From: an uncultured Candidatus Altimarinota bacterium
Lineage (GTDB): Bacteria > Patescibacteriota > Gracilibacteria > UBA4473
Length of the DNA stretch: 6,187 nt
Direction of reading: 5' to 3'
Assembly: GCA_938021445.1 (NCBI GenBank)
Contig: CALIGR010000069.1
Location: 1 to 6,187 of the forward strand
Shown: positions 1-5,449 of the stretch, one piece after another
How positions within the stretch are numbered: the stretch's first letter is position 1
How the letters are laid out: every line of letters begins with the position of its first letter
Translations under genes and position numbers: made by a program
The notes under the pieces: generated by a model
Databases searched by the model: none
What the model was told of the DNA's origin: nothing
The model's input: only the letters and a program-made list of their open reading frames with translations

Positions 1-503
1 ACTTCTGAAAGCTGTGATTCACATTGAGTCTCGACTCGTTCAAAAAGAGTTTTCTTCGCATCGTCAGTACTGAGTTTGGCGATCTCACTCAGTTTGTCGT
101 TCTGTTCGTTGATTCTTTTATCGAGCTCAAGCTTTTTATCATCAAGCTCTCGAGCTAATTTCTCGTAGTTAGCCCGAGATTGTTCCATTTTATCCGCTTT
201 TTGTTCGAGCGATTCTTCTCGTCTGGCGAATCGCTCATCTGCCTGTTCTTGGCTTTTCTGTAGCCGGTCTCGCATCTGCTCTTCGTCTTTTTTAGCGGCT
301 TCTCGAACTTGCTGCGCCTGATTACGTCCATCTTGTAGGACTTTGTCAGACTCCTCTTTCGCATTTTTTCGTATTTCTGCTGCGTTGCTAAGCGCTTGTT
401 CTTCCATGGCTTTATACCGTGGTCGTACCAAAAGCAGCGATAGCAAAACTCCAAAAATAATGCCGCCGAAGCCGACAATTATTATCATTGTTTGTGCATC
501 CAT
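1..503 (-). CDS. rny: Ribonuclease Y, N-terminal part (3' end beyond window)
   Basis: RNase Y is a membrane-anchored endoribonuclease that starts decay of many mRNAs. Only the first 167 codons are in the window; the KH and HD catalytic domains would lie beyond position 1. Visible are one hydrophobic membrane segment (about residues 6-26), a short basic stretch (R27, R29, K31), and then a long, highly charged coiled coil rich in E, K, Q and R to about residue 145. It is followed by LSEIAKLSTDDAKKTLFERV at residues 138-157, which matches the conserved segment preceding the KH domain in RNase Y. ATG at 501-503 is chosen because it directly precedes the membrane anchor; no Shine-Dalgarno sequence precedes it. 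The gene has its own promoter and a long leader, so it is probably not cotranscribed with the repressor gene upstream. The order of membrane anchor, coil and LS-AKK motif makes the call firm despite truncation. Confidence 0.93.
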   Translation of the reverse strand, partial: MDAQTMIIIVGFGGIIFGVLLSLLLVRPRYKAMEEQALSNAAEIRKNAKEESDKVLQDGRNQAQQVREAAKKDEEQMRDRLQKSQEQADERFARREESLEQKADKMEQSRANYEKLARELDDKKLELDKRINEQNDKLSEIAKLSTDDAKKTLFERVETQCESQLSE

Positions 504-734
504 TGATAGATGTGTTTAAAGAAAGTAAGGACTTGAGAACGTCCTGGTTTTCTAAAAATAAATTCTTGAAATAGTTTTTTATAATTACAAAGCCTGATTT
601 TATTCAGCTTGTACTGGGCCAAAGACTAGTCTTGGATCATGTGTTTCTATTACAAAGAAGTGAAGTTTATAAAATCTATATTTTCAGTAGTTCTCAAGGC
701 CGATTTTATTGATAAGCCCCTTAAAGTCAATCGC
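504..734 (-). other. 231-bp upstream region of rny with repeats
   Basis: This gene-free stretch separates the Fur-family gene from rny. It holds the rny promoter and three small repeat structures: a perfect 12-bp palindrome AAGACTAGTCTT (622-633) inside a longer imperfect one (619-635); a hairpin with stem AGGAC/GTCCT at 528-545 about 25 bases before the start codon; and an imperfect direct repeat CAAagCCtGATTTTATT at 588-604 and 695-710. The 9-base string CTTGAGAAC in the hairpin region (532-540) also occurs as its complement at 690-698. No open frame with protein-like composition and no recognisable RNA family is seen. Confidence 0.5.
703..730 (-). promoter_or_regulatory. Probable sigma-70-type promoter for rny
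   Basis: On the minus strand TTGACT (730-725), a 16-base spacer and TAAAAT (708-703) match the -35 and -10 consensus at five of six positions each. Transcription would start near 696, giving rny an untranslated leader of roughly 190 bases. The promoter begins only 4 bases after the stop codon of the Fur-family gene. A weaker TTGAGA/TTTATA pair lies inside the leader at 697-668. Confidence 0.55.
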
Positions 735-1151
735 TTATTTTTTACCGTGGCAGCTTTTGCAAATGCCTAAAAATCCAAGGTGAACTTTGGTTAAAATGAA
801 GTTTTTTTCTCGGGCGAGCTGGTCGGCAATTCCGGCCTTATAGTCCAAAAATATTTCTTCGGCGTTGTCACACCGCTCGCAGATCAGGAAATGATGAGAC
901 TCGACTTCGTTTTTTGGATTTTCACACCACTTCCATTTTCCCTGAAACTCATGGGCCAGTTTCAGTTTTTGAAGTTTTTCGAGTGTTCTGTAGACCGTGG
1001 TCACATTGAGTTCTTCCTCTAGCAATGCCTCAAGCTCGTAGGCGGAGATAAAAACATTTTGATTTATCAGCGCATCGACTATTTGCCGTGCAGAAGACGT
1101 GAATCGCCATCGATTCGCTTTGAATTTTGATTCTATTAGTTGAAGGTCCAT
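735..1151 (-). CDS. Fur-family metal-responsive repressor, Zur-like
   Basis: This is a winged-helix DNA-binding repressor of the Fur/Zur/PerR superfamily, 138 residues from the chosen start, the usual family length. The N-terminal domain ends with the recognition helix TTVYRTLEKL (51-60). The C-terminal dimerisation domain has the structural zinc site as two CxxC pairs: C91/C94 in HHFLICERC and C131/C134 in ICKSC. C76, H86, H87, E98 or E99 and H124 could form the regulatory metal site. A cysteine at the C76 position is typical of Zur and suggests zinc sensing, but iron or peroxide sensing is not excluded. The frame extends 18 codons upstream to a TTG at 1205. I prefer the ATG at 1149-1151 because the extra residues are unlike the family and a palindromic operator candidate covers this region. 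No Shine-Dalgarno sequence is visible. It is divergent from ftsE. Confidence 0.85.
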   Translation of the reverse strand: MDLQLIESKFKANRWRFTSSARQIVDALINQNVFISAYELEALLEEELNVTTVYRTLEKLQKLKLAHEFQGKWKWCENPKNEVESHHFLICERCDNAEEIFLDYKAGIADQLAREKNFILTKVHLGFLGICKSCHGKK

Positions 1152-1176
1152 GTTTTGCCACAATGTTGCAAAACAT
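1150..1176. promoter_or_regulatory. Near-perfect 27-bp palindrome, candidate Fur/Zur operator
   Basis: Arms ATGTTTTGC (1150-1158) and GCAAAACAT (1168-1176) are exact reverse complements. The interior CACAATGTT is also palindromic around A1163 except for one pair (C1159/T1167). The central 15 bases have the 7-1-7 layout (TGCcACA-a-TGTtGCA) typical of Fur-family boxes. It overlaps the start codon of the adjacent Fur-family gene and lies 56 bases before the ftsE start, so it may control both. Autoregulation is inferred from position and symmetry; no metal-specific consensus was matched. Confidence 0.65.
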
Positions 1177-1232
1177 ACATTTATGAAATTTTTTAGCTTT
1201 TTCAAGTGCTTCTTTTAAGTAGATTGGTGTAA

Positions 1233-1928
1233 ATGCTAAGTTTTAAAGACGTTACCTGTACGATTGATGGTTACCAAATATTGGAAGCCGTTACTTTTAA
1301 AGTGGTTCCGGGCGAGGTCGTCGCGCTGGTTGGGAGTTCGGGGGCGGGAAAGTCGACGGTTTTTCGATTACTAACGGGTGAGTTTAGGCCCACTCAAGGA
1401 CATATACTCCTGGATGACACCGCACTGAGTGATCTTTCATTTAATAGTATTCAACAATACAGGAGGCAAGTTGGAGTGGTTTTTCAGGATTTTAGGTTAT
1501 TGCCTCAAAAAACGGCGTCAGAAAATATTTCTTTTGCCCTAGAAGTCTGTGGGCTCGAATCAAAGGTTAAGCAGAAAGTTCCAGCACTATTAGAACTAGT
1601 TGGGTTGTCTCAAAAAATGAACGCCTTTCCAAAAGAGCTCTCAGGAGGTGAGCAGCAACGGCTAGCTATCGCTCGGGCGTTGATTCATGACCCGAAGATT
1701 CTTATTGCGGATGAGCCGACGGGAAATCTCGATCCAAAAAACGCGAGAGAGATCAGTGAACTTTTCGCAAAACTGAATAAAGAGAACAATTTGACCATTC
1801 TTTTTGCGACACACGACCCAAATATGCTGTCGCATCTTCAGCCGCGAATCATTAGGTTGGAAGACGGAAAGGTTAAGTTCGATCTTTATAACTGTCTCCC
1901 CGAAGAGGCCTTCGCTGGTATTTTTTAG
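1233..1928 (+). CDS. ftsE: Cell-division ABC transporter ATPase FtsE
   Basis: FtsE is the cytoplasmic ATPase of the FtsEX complex, which at the division site activates peptidoglycan hydrolases through the membrane protein FtsX. The 231-residue protein has a complete nucleotide-binding domain: Walker A GSSGAGKST (34-42), Q-loop VVFQDFRLLP (82-91), signature LSGGEQQR (136-143), Walker B ILIADEP (156-162) with catalytic E161, D-loop NLD (165-167) and switch histidine H194. The Q-loop with DFRLLP followed by ENISFALEV (97-105) is characteristic of FtsE rather than LolD or MacB. The ATG at 1233 fits the family N-terminus; only a weak GGTG precedes it. No ftsX follows: the next gene is an unrelated regulator 197 bp away. 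The last 16 or so residues (FDLYNCLPEEAFAGIF) form a short tail of unknown role. Confidence 0.9.
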   Translation: MLSFKDVTCTIDGYQILEAVTFKVVPGEVVALVGSSGAGKSTVFRLLTGEFRPTQGHILLDDTALSDLSFNSIQQYRRQVGVVFQDFRLLPQKTASENISFALEVCGLESKVKQKVPALLELVGLSQKMNAFPKELSGGEQQRLAIARALIHDPKILIADEPTGNLDPKNAREISELFAKLNKENNLTILFATHDPNMLSHLQPRIIRLEDGKVKFDLYNCLPEEAFAGIF

Positions 1929-2008
1929 TTAAAAAATTTACTAGACACTAATTTCGCTTAGTATATTATTCAGTACAGTATTTCTTTTTTTCAAGCTGGG
2001 TTTGAATG

Positions 2009-2019
2009 ATTGTCACAAT
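2009..2019. promoter_or_regulatory. Short palindrome ATTGTCACAAT, possible operator
   Basis: Perfect 5-1-5 inverted repeat centred on C2014, 27 bases upstream of the -35 element at 2047. Position and symmetry suggest a regulator binding site for the downstream sigma4-HARE gene, but the motif is short and could be chance in AT-rich DNA. Confidence 0.25.
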
Positions 2020-2046
2020 TTGTTTATTTCAACGTAGGGGATAAGT

Positions 2047-2106
2047 TTGACACATTCAGGAAATTTCGTTAGATTTTGACTTGAAAAAAATATCTAGTTT
2101 TATATA
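2047..2106 (+). promoter_or_regulatory. Two tandem promoter-like sequences upstream of the sigma4/HARE gene
   Basis: P1 has a perfect -35 TTGACA (2047-2052), a 17-base spacer and TAGATT (2070-2075). P2 begins immediately after with TTGACT (2076-2081) and an AT-rich -10 region TTTATATA (2099-2106), with a 17-19 base spacer depending on the hexamer chosen. The leader from P2 would be only about 12-18 bases. P1 is the better match to consensus. The presence of promoters here argues that the gene is transcribed independently of ftsE. Confidence 0.5.
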
Positions 2107-2125
2107 GATTAAAGAGAAAAGAATC

Positions 2126-3211
2126 ATGTCACAAACTTTTGATGCAGTCGAAGTAAACTTTTCTGACCTTATGGGTCGGGTTCTTAACTTGTTGAATCCG
2201 AAAGAAAGGGACGTAATTGAGCGTCGATTTTCTATCGGTGGGAAGTCGAAAGAAACCCTCGATCGAATCGGACAAAGTTATTCTATTACAAGAGAAAGGG
2301 TTCGGCAGATCGAAGCTGTAGCTATTAAGAAACTGGCTCGAATCTCAATGGACGCTTCTATGCGTCAGATTCATAATTTAGCTTGCCAGATAGTAGAAGC
2401 CAATGGAAAGATTATGCTCGATGATCATCTTATATCTGAGATGCTTAAGCATATGAAAGAGACCAAAAACATAGATACTAATGCTTTAAGGCTCGCCGTT
2501 AGAGTCTGTGATCGATTGGCAAAGCAAGATAAAAATCAATTTTACCGACCCTTCTGGAGAGAGTCAGATATCAGTATGATGGATGTCAAAGGACTGATTA
2601 AAGATCTTCAAAAAGGGATGAAATCGAAAAAAGATATTATGGCAGTCTCCGAATTGGCAGAGGCCACTGGTGGTAAATATACAGAAGCCATGATTGAAGC
2701 CGTGCTTCATGTAGATTGGAGTTTCAAGCAGACGGAAGACGGTTGGGGCCTCACGGCGTGGAGACATATCAATCCGCGATCAATCAAGGATAAAATTATG
2801 ATTACGCTGCACAATAATGGTTCAGCGCTTCACTTTACTGACATCGTGAATCATGTGCTGAAAGATTTTGACTCTAAAAAAATGGTAACCAACCAGGCTA
2901 TTCATAATGAGCTTATCCGCCATGAGGACTTTGTATTAGTCGGTCGTGGTATGTACGCGCTTAAAGAATGGGGACTTGCCTCTGGAACTGTGTGTGATCT
3001 TATTCGAGACGTATTGGTTGAGAATGAAGGCCCAATGAAAAGACAAGATATTATTGATTCGGTACTTAAGAAGCGAGATATTCGTCTTGGGACAATCTCT
3101 CTCAATCTCCAAAAGTACGAGTTTTTCCGACGTGTCGGGCGAGCTGTTTACGAATATGTTCCAGAAATGGACAAACGAAGAAGAAATCTCAAAGCCCTTT
3201 CAAAACAGTAG
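2126..3211 (+). CDS. Sigma-70 region 4 / HARE-HTH fusion transcription regulator
   Basis: This 361-residue cytoplasmic protein combines two RNA-polymerase-linked domains. Residues 12-73 form a sigma-70 region 4: LNPKERDVIERRFSIGG (23-39) resembles region 4.1 and ITRERVRQIEAVAIKKL (54-70) the -35-recognising helix-turn-helix of primary sigma factors. Regions 1 to 3 are absent, so it cannot melt promoters as a normal sigma factor. The middle (75-215) is helical and unassigned. Residues 217-284 fit a HARE-HTH domain (LHFTDIVNHVL at 235-245, VLVGRGMYALKEWG at 270-283), the fold found in the RNA polymerase delta subunit of Firmicutes. A second winged-helix-like unit follows (285-346, ending RRVGRAVYEYV), then a basic tail. 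Firmicute delta has an acidic tail, so the resemblance is to the domain only. A role as a promoter- or polymerase-binding modulator is inferred. A purine-rich AAGAGAAAAG precedes the ATG. Confidence 0.82.
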   Translation: MSQTFDAVEVNFSDLMGRVLNLLNPKERDVIERRFSIGGKSKETLDRIGQSYSITRERVRQIEAVAIKKLARISMDASMRQIHNLACQIVEANGKIMLDDHLISEMLKHMKETKNIDTNALRLAVRVCDRLAKQDKNQFYRPFWRESDISMMDVKGLIKDLQKGMKSKKDIMAVSELAEATGGKYTEAMIEAVLHVDWSFKQTEDGWGLTAWRHINPRSIKDKIMITLHNNGSALHFTDIVNHVLKDFDSKKMVTNQAIHNELIRHEDFVLVGRGMYALKEWGLASGTVCDLIRDVLVENEGPMKRQDIIDSVLKKRDIRLGTISLNLQKYEFFRRVGRAVYEYVPEMDKRRRNLKALSKQ

Positions 3212-3228
3212 TTTAACAGTTTAGGGTT

Positions 3229-4314
3229 TTAGTAGTTTGTTTTTATAACCTGATTCTGAAAAGGATTTACAATTTTTGTGTTAAGACTCTCCCAATGTCT
3301 AAACCATTTTTTTTGCTTTAAGAGTATATTTACGCACGTTAAAAGTAAGAGTATCTCAATAAGCGCTATGAGTGGAAAGTTAAATTCTAGAAAGCTATTG
3401 TAAGCAGCGTGCAAGATCATCGCAAGGGCCACACCCTCGAGCATTTTTTGATCGTGAAACACGACGCTTTGTCGTACGTGCATGACCTGGTGAACTTTCT
3501 CAACGAACCAAGATTTGTGCTTAAGAGACTGCGCCTGATAGATAGGATCCGCAAACTTAGCAATTCCATAGAAGTACCCTAGAATAGCCGAAAATCCAAC
3601 ATGAGCTCCTACAGAGAGCACCGATCTTAGACTGATAATAACGGTCAGTTGAAGCATCGACATGAGTCCGGCACTGTCTATTTTTACAGCGTAGATGATG
3701 TTTTCTACAAACGCAAAGCCAAGAGCTACCATAATCGAGTACTGAATGGCTTCACGAACAGAAGTGATCTTGTCTTCATCGGAAAACCTTAAGACTAAGT
3801 GTTTTATAAACTCTTCTAATATCCCGACCATAACAAAGAACCAGACCATTTTACTCAGCCCAAGGCTGGTGAAATAGCCAATGACTCCACAAACGACTGC
3901 AAGTGTCAGGAAAAAAGCGGGGCACTCTAAGACTTTGATACATTTTGACTTGAAGACTCCCCAGTTGTCGTCACCACTTCCAATTTGCAGAATAGCCATC
4001 AGGACCCCCGTAAAGACAAACAAACCAACCATAACGACCACAGAGCTCACAACGTAAGCGAGAAGGGTTCCTACGGCTTGTACTTGGACCACATCTCCAA
4101 GATACTTAAAGAGATTTACATGTTCTAGATTTAGGAGTGTCGTGTTCCAGTATTTTTCGTAGAGTTTTATTGGGAGAACCGAAATCATCCCAGCGATAAA
4201 GCTAATCATCGCCAGATGCTTGTTTGTCGGCATCAACTTTCTAAACACAAATATCCAGAGCGCTATTGGGATAGCGCTGAGCAAGATAAAATATAAAATT
4301 TTAGAAACCTCCAT
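3229..4314 (-). CDS. PrsW-family intramembrane metalloprotease
   Basis: This 361-residue polytopic membrane protein has about eight or nine hydrophobic segments (roughly 5-25, 35-50, 82-108, 132-150, 155-172, 191-211, 222-250, 290-307, 312-333). The PrsW/CPBP-type signature is present inside membrane segments: E167-E168 with K171 (ILEEFIKH), FAFVEN with E204 (200-205), H238 in GAHVGFS, and H302 with N306 in LHAAYNS. In PrsW of Bacillus subtilis such residues belong to the metal-dependent active site that cuts the anti-sigma factor RsiW. The substrate here is unknown, and no anti-sigma factor gene is in the window. It is considerably longer than the roughly 220-residue Bacillus protein, with extra N-terminal segments and a basic C-terminal tail. 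It ends 17 bp from the converging sigma4/HARE gene. The ATG at 4312-4314 immediately precedes the first membrane segment; no Shine-Dalgarno sequence is visible. Confidence 0.82.
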   Translation of the reverse strand: MEVSKILYFILLSAIPIALWIFVFRKLMPTNKHLAMISFIAGMISVLPIKLYEKYWNTTLLNLEHVNLFKYLGDVVQVQAVGTLLAYVVSSVVVMVGLFVFTGVLMAILQIGSGDDNWGVFKSKCIKVLECPAFFLTLAVVCGVIGYFTSLGLSKMVWFFVMVGILEEFIKHLVLRFSDEDKITSVREAIQYSIMVALGFAFVENIIYAVKIDSAGLMSMLQLTVIISLRSVLSVGAHVGFSAILGYFYGIAKFADPIYQAQSLKHKSWFVEKVHQVMHVRQSVVFHDQKMLEGVALAMILHAAYNSFLEFNFPLIALIEILLLLTCVNILLKQKKWFRHWESLNTKIVNPFQNQVIKTNY

Positions 4315-4332
4315 ATGATCAAGTTTTTATTA

Positions 4333-4359
4333 ATTAAAGATAAAAATAAAATTTATCAA
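4333..4359 (-). promoter_or_regulatory. Possible promoter for the PrsW-family gene
   Basis: On the minus strand TTGATA (4359-4354) and TTTAAT (4338-4333) resemble the -35 and -10 elements, but the 15-base spacer is short. A promoter is expected here because an intrinsic terminator separates this gene from rpsG. The whole stretch 4315-4380 is very AT-rich, so chance matches are likely. Confidence 0.3.
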
Positions 4360-4384
4360 TTATTCTATTAAAACATATTTTGGC

Positions 4385-4426
4385 AAAAAAAGCAAAAAAG
4401 ACCTTTCAGAAATCCTGAAGGCCTTT
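4385..4426 (-). terminator. Intrinsic terminator of the rpoC-rpsL-rpsG operon
   Basis: In minus-strand RNA the arm AAAGGCCUUCAG (4426-4415) pairs with CUGAAAGGUCUUU (4409-4397) around a 5-base loop, with one G-U pair and one bulged base. It is followed by a uridine-rich run (complement of 4399-4385, interrupted only by GC). It starts about 30 bases after the rpsG stop codon and ends transcription before the PrsW-family gene. Confidence 0.85.
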
Positions 4427-4456
4427 TGGTTTATTTAAGTTTTGAGTTTCTTGCGA

Positions 4457-4984
4457 CTAGTAACGAGCCAAGTGAGCAAAGGCTTTATTAGCTTGAGCCA
4501 TTCGATGTACGTCTTCTTTCTTACTGAAAGCAAATCCAGTCTCAGCCGCTGAGTCAATAAGCTCAGAAGCAAGACGCTTGTACATTGGTTGACCTTTTTT
4601 CTTTCGAGCACCCTCAAGTACCCATCGAATAGAAAGAGATTGCTGTCTTTTTGGCTTAACCTCGATTGGAATTTGGTAAACCGCTCCACCAATACGTTTA
4701 GCTTTTACCTCTATATTTGGAGTCGCATTTTTTAGCGCTAGCTCAAAAGTCTTAAGTGGATCCTCTTGTCCACGACGATGAACTTCTTGAAATGTGTCCT
4801 TTAAGATTCTCTGAGCGAGTGTTTTCTTCCCATTTTTCATCAAGCAGTTGATGAATTTGGTCTGAAGTGGATCACCAAAAGAAAATTGGTTTTGGTACTT
4901 CTTAGTACTTTTCGGTTTTGAATCTGGCTTAGTCTCACTTTTTTCAGGCGCTGGAGATTTTGGCGCTACTTTTTTGTCTGACAT
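4457..4984 (-). CDS. rpsG: 30S ribosomal protein S7
   Basis: S7 is a primary 16S rRNA-binding protein that nucleates assembly of the 30S head and contacts the E-site tRNA. The 175 residues include the conserved DPL start of the core (38-40), GGAVYQIPIEV (99-109), RWVLEGARKK (120-129) and EDVHRMAQANKAFAH (157-171). Core length is normal, but the N-terminus carries a lysine-, proline- and serine-rich extension of some 20 residues (MSDKKVAPKSPAPEK and onward), replacing the short PRRR start seen in Escherichia coli. No suitable internal start lies close to the core (the next Met is residue 49), so the extension appears genuine. It lies 43 bp after rpsL, with a small hairpin in the gap, and is the last gene of its operon. 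No Shine-Dalgarno sequence precedes the ATG, which may mean translation coupled to rpsL. Confidence 0.97.
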   Translation of the reverse strand: MSDKKVAPKSPAPEKSETKPDSKPKSTKKYQNQFSFGDPLQTKFINCLMKNGKKTLAQRILKDTFQEVHRRGQEDPLKTFELALKNATPNIEVKAKRIGGAVYQIPIEVKPKRQQSLSIRWVLEGARKKKGQPMYKRLASELIDSAAETGFAFSKKEDVHRMAQANKAFAHLARY

Positions 4985-4998
4985 GCTTTAGGTATGAA

Positions 4999-5016
4999 AT
5001 AGCCGAGATTGGCTAT
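4999..5016 (-). promoter_or_regulatory. Hairpin between rpsL and rpsG
   Basis: ATAGCC (4999-5004) and GGCTAT (5011-5016) are exact complements with a 6-base loop, lying 14 bases before the rpsG start. It lacks a following U-run, so it is not a terminator. In Escherichia coli S7 represses its operon by binding a structured rpsL-rpsG intercistronic region; an analogous site is possible here but inferred from position only. Confidence 0.4.
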
Positions 5017-5027
5017 AAATTAGGTGA

Positions 5028-5444
5028 TTATTTTGCTTTAGGTCTTTTGGTTCCGTAACGAGAACGACCTTGTTTTCGATTTTCGACTCCTTGAGTATCA
5101 AGTGAGCCTCTCACTACGTGGTACCTAACTCCAACGAGATCTTTCACTCGTCCACCTCTTAGTAGTACCACCGAATGCTCCTGTAGGTTGTGCCCTTCTC
5201 CCATGATATAAGCATTTACTTCATAACCATTAGTCAATCTCACACGAGCGATTTTCCGTTGAGCCGAATTTGGCTTTTTGGGAGTCGTCGTTGTCACTTT
5301 AATACAAACCCCTCGTTTTTGAGGAGAAGATTGGTCTACTGGCTGATTACGCAGCGTGTTGAACCGTGACTGTAACGCCGGAGAGTTAGACTTTTTAGCC
5401 TTATCTCGACGAGGTTTCCGAATGAGTTGGTTTATAGTTGGCAT
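5028..5444 (-). CDS. rpsL: 30S ribosomal protein S12
   Basis: S12 sits at the decoding centre of the 30S subunit and governs accuracy of tRNA selection. The 138-residue protein is complete: [12 protein letters not shown] start, PQKRGVC (41-47), [14 protein letters not shown] (51-64), [22 protein letters not shown] (82-103) and the C-terminal [12 protein letters not shown]. It has the Bacillus-type longer form, with about 14 extra residues between SPAL (21-24) and PQKRGVC relative to Escherichia coli. K57, equivalent to the streptomycin-sensitivity lysine of Escherichia coli, is unchanged. Residue 104, in the motif usually reading KDLPGVRYH, is valine (codon GTT at 5135-5133) instead of proline. 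The start lies 5 bp after the rpoC stop codon with no Shine-Dalgarno sequence, so translational coupling to rpoC is likely. Confidence 0.98.
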   Translation of the reverse strand: MPTINQLIRKPRRDKAKKSNSPALQSRFNTLRNQPVDQSSPQKRGVCIKVTTTTPKKPNSAQRKIARVRLTNGYEVNAYIMGEGHNLQEHSVVLLRGGRVKDLVGVRYHVVRGSLDTQGVENRKQGRSRYGTKRPKAK

Positions 5445-5449
5445 GAGTT

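Noticed and set aside
155..478. Open frame of 107 codons on the minus strand
   Set aside because: It lies in another frame of the RNase Y coiled-coil region, whose own frame gives a membrane anchor and conserved RNase Y motifs. The product is a basic, family-less composition expected of a shadow.
1921..1936. TTTTTT-AGTT-AAAAAA inverted repeat at the ftsE stop codon
   Set aside because: Only A-T pairs and no following U-run; too weak to call as a terminator.
2564..3105. Two 67-codon minus-strand frames (2564-2767 and 2902-3105)
   Set aside because: Both are antisense to the sigma4/HARE gene and have no protein-like motif or start context.
4435..4692. Open frame of 85 codons on the minus strand at the end of rpsG
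   Set aside because: It overlaps the conserved C-terminal half of S7 in another frame and runs almost to the terminator stem; no recognisable motif.
5332..5375. Apparent 14-residue insertion in S12 compared with Escherichia coli
   Set aside because: Bacillus and many other bacteria have the same longer S12 form at this site, so it is a normal variant.
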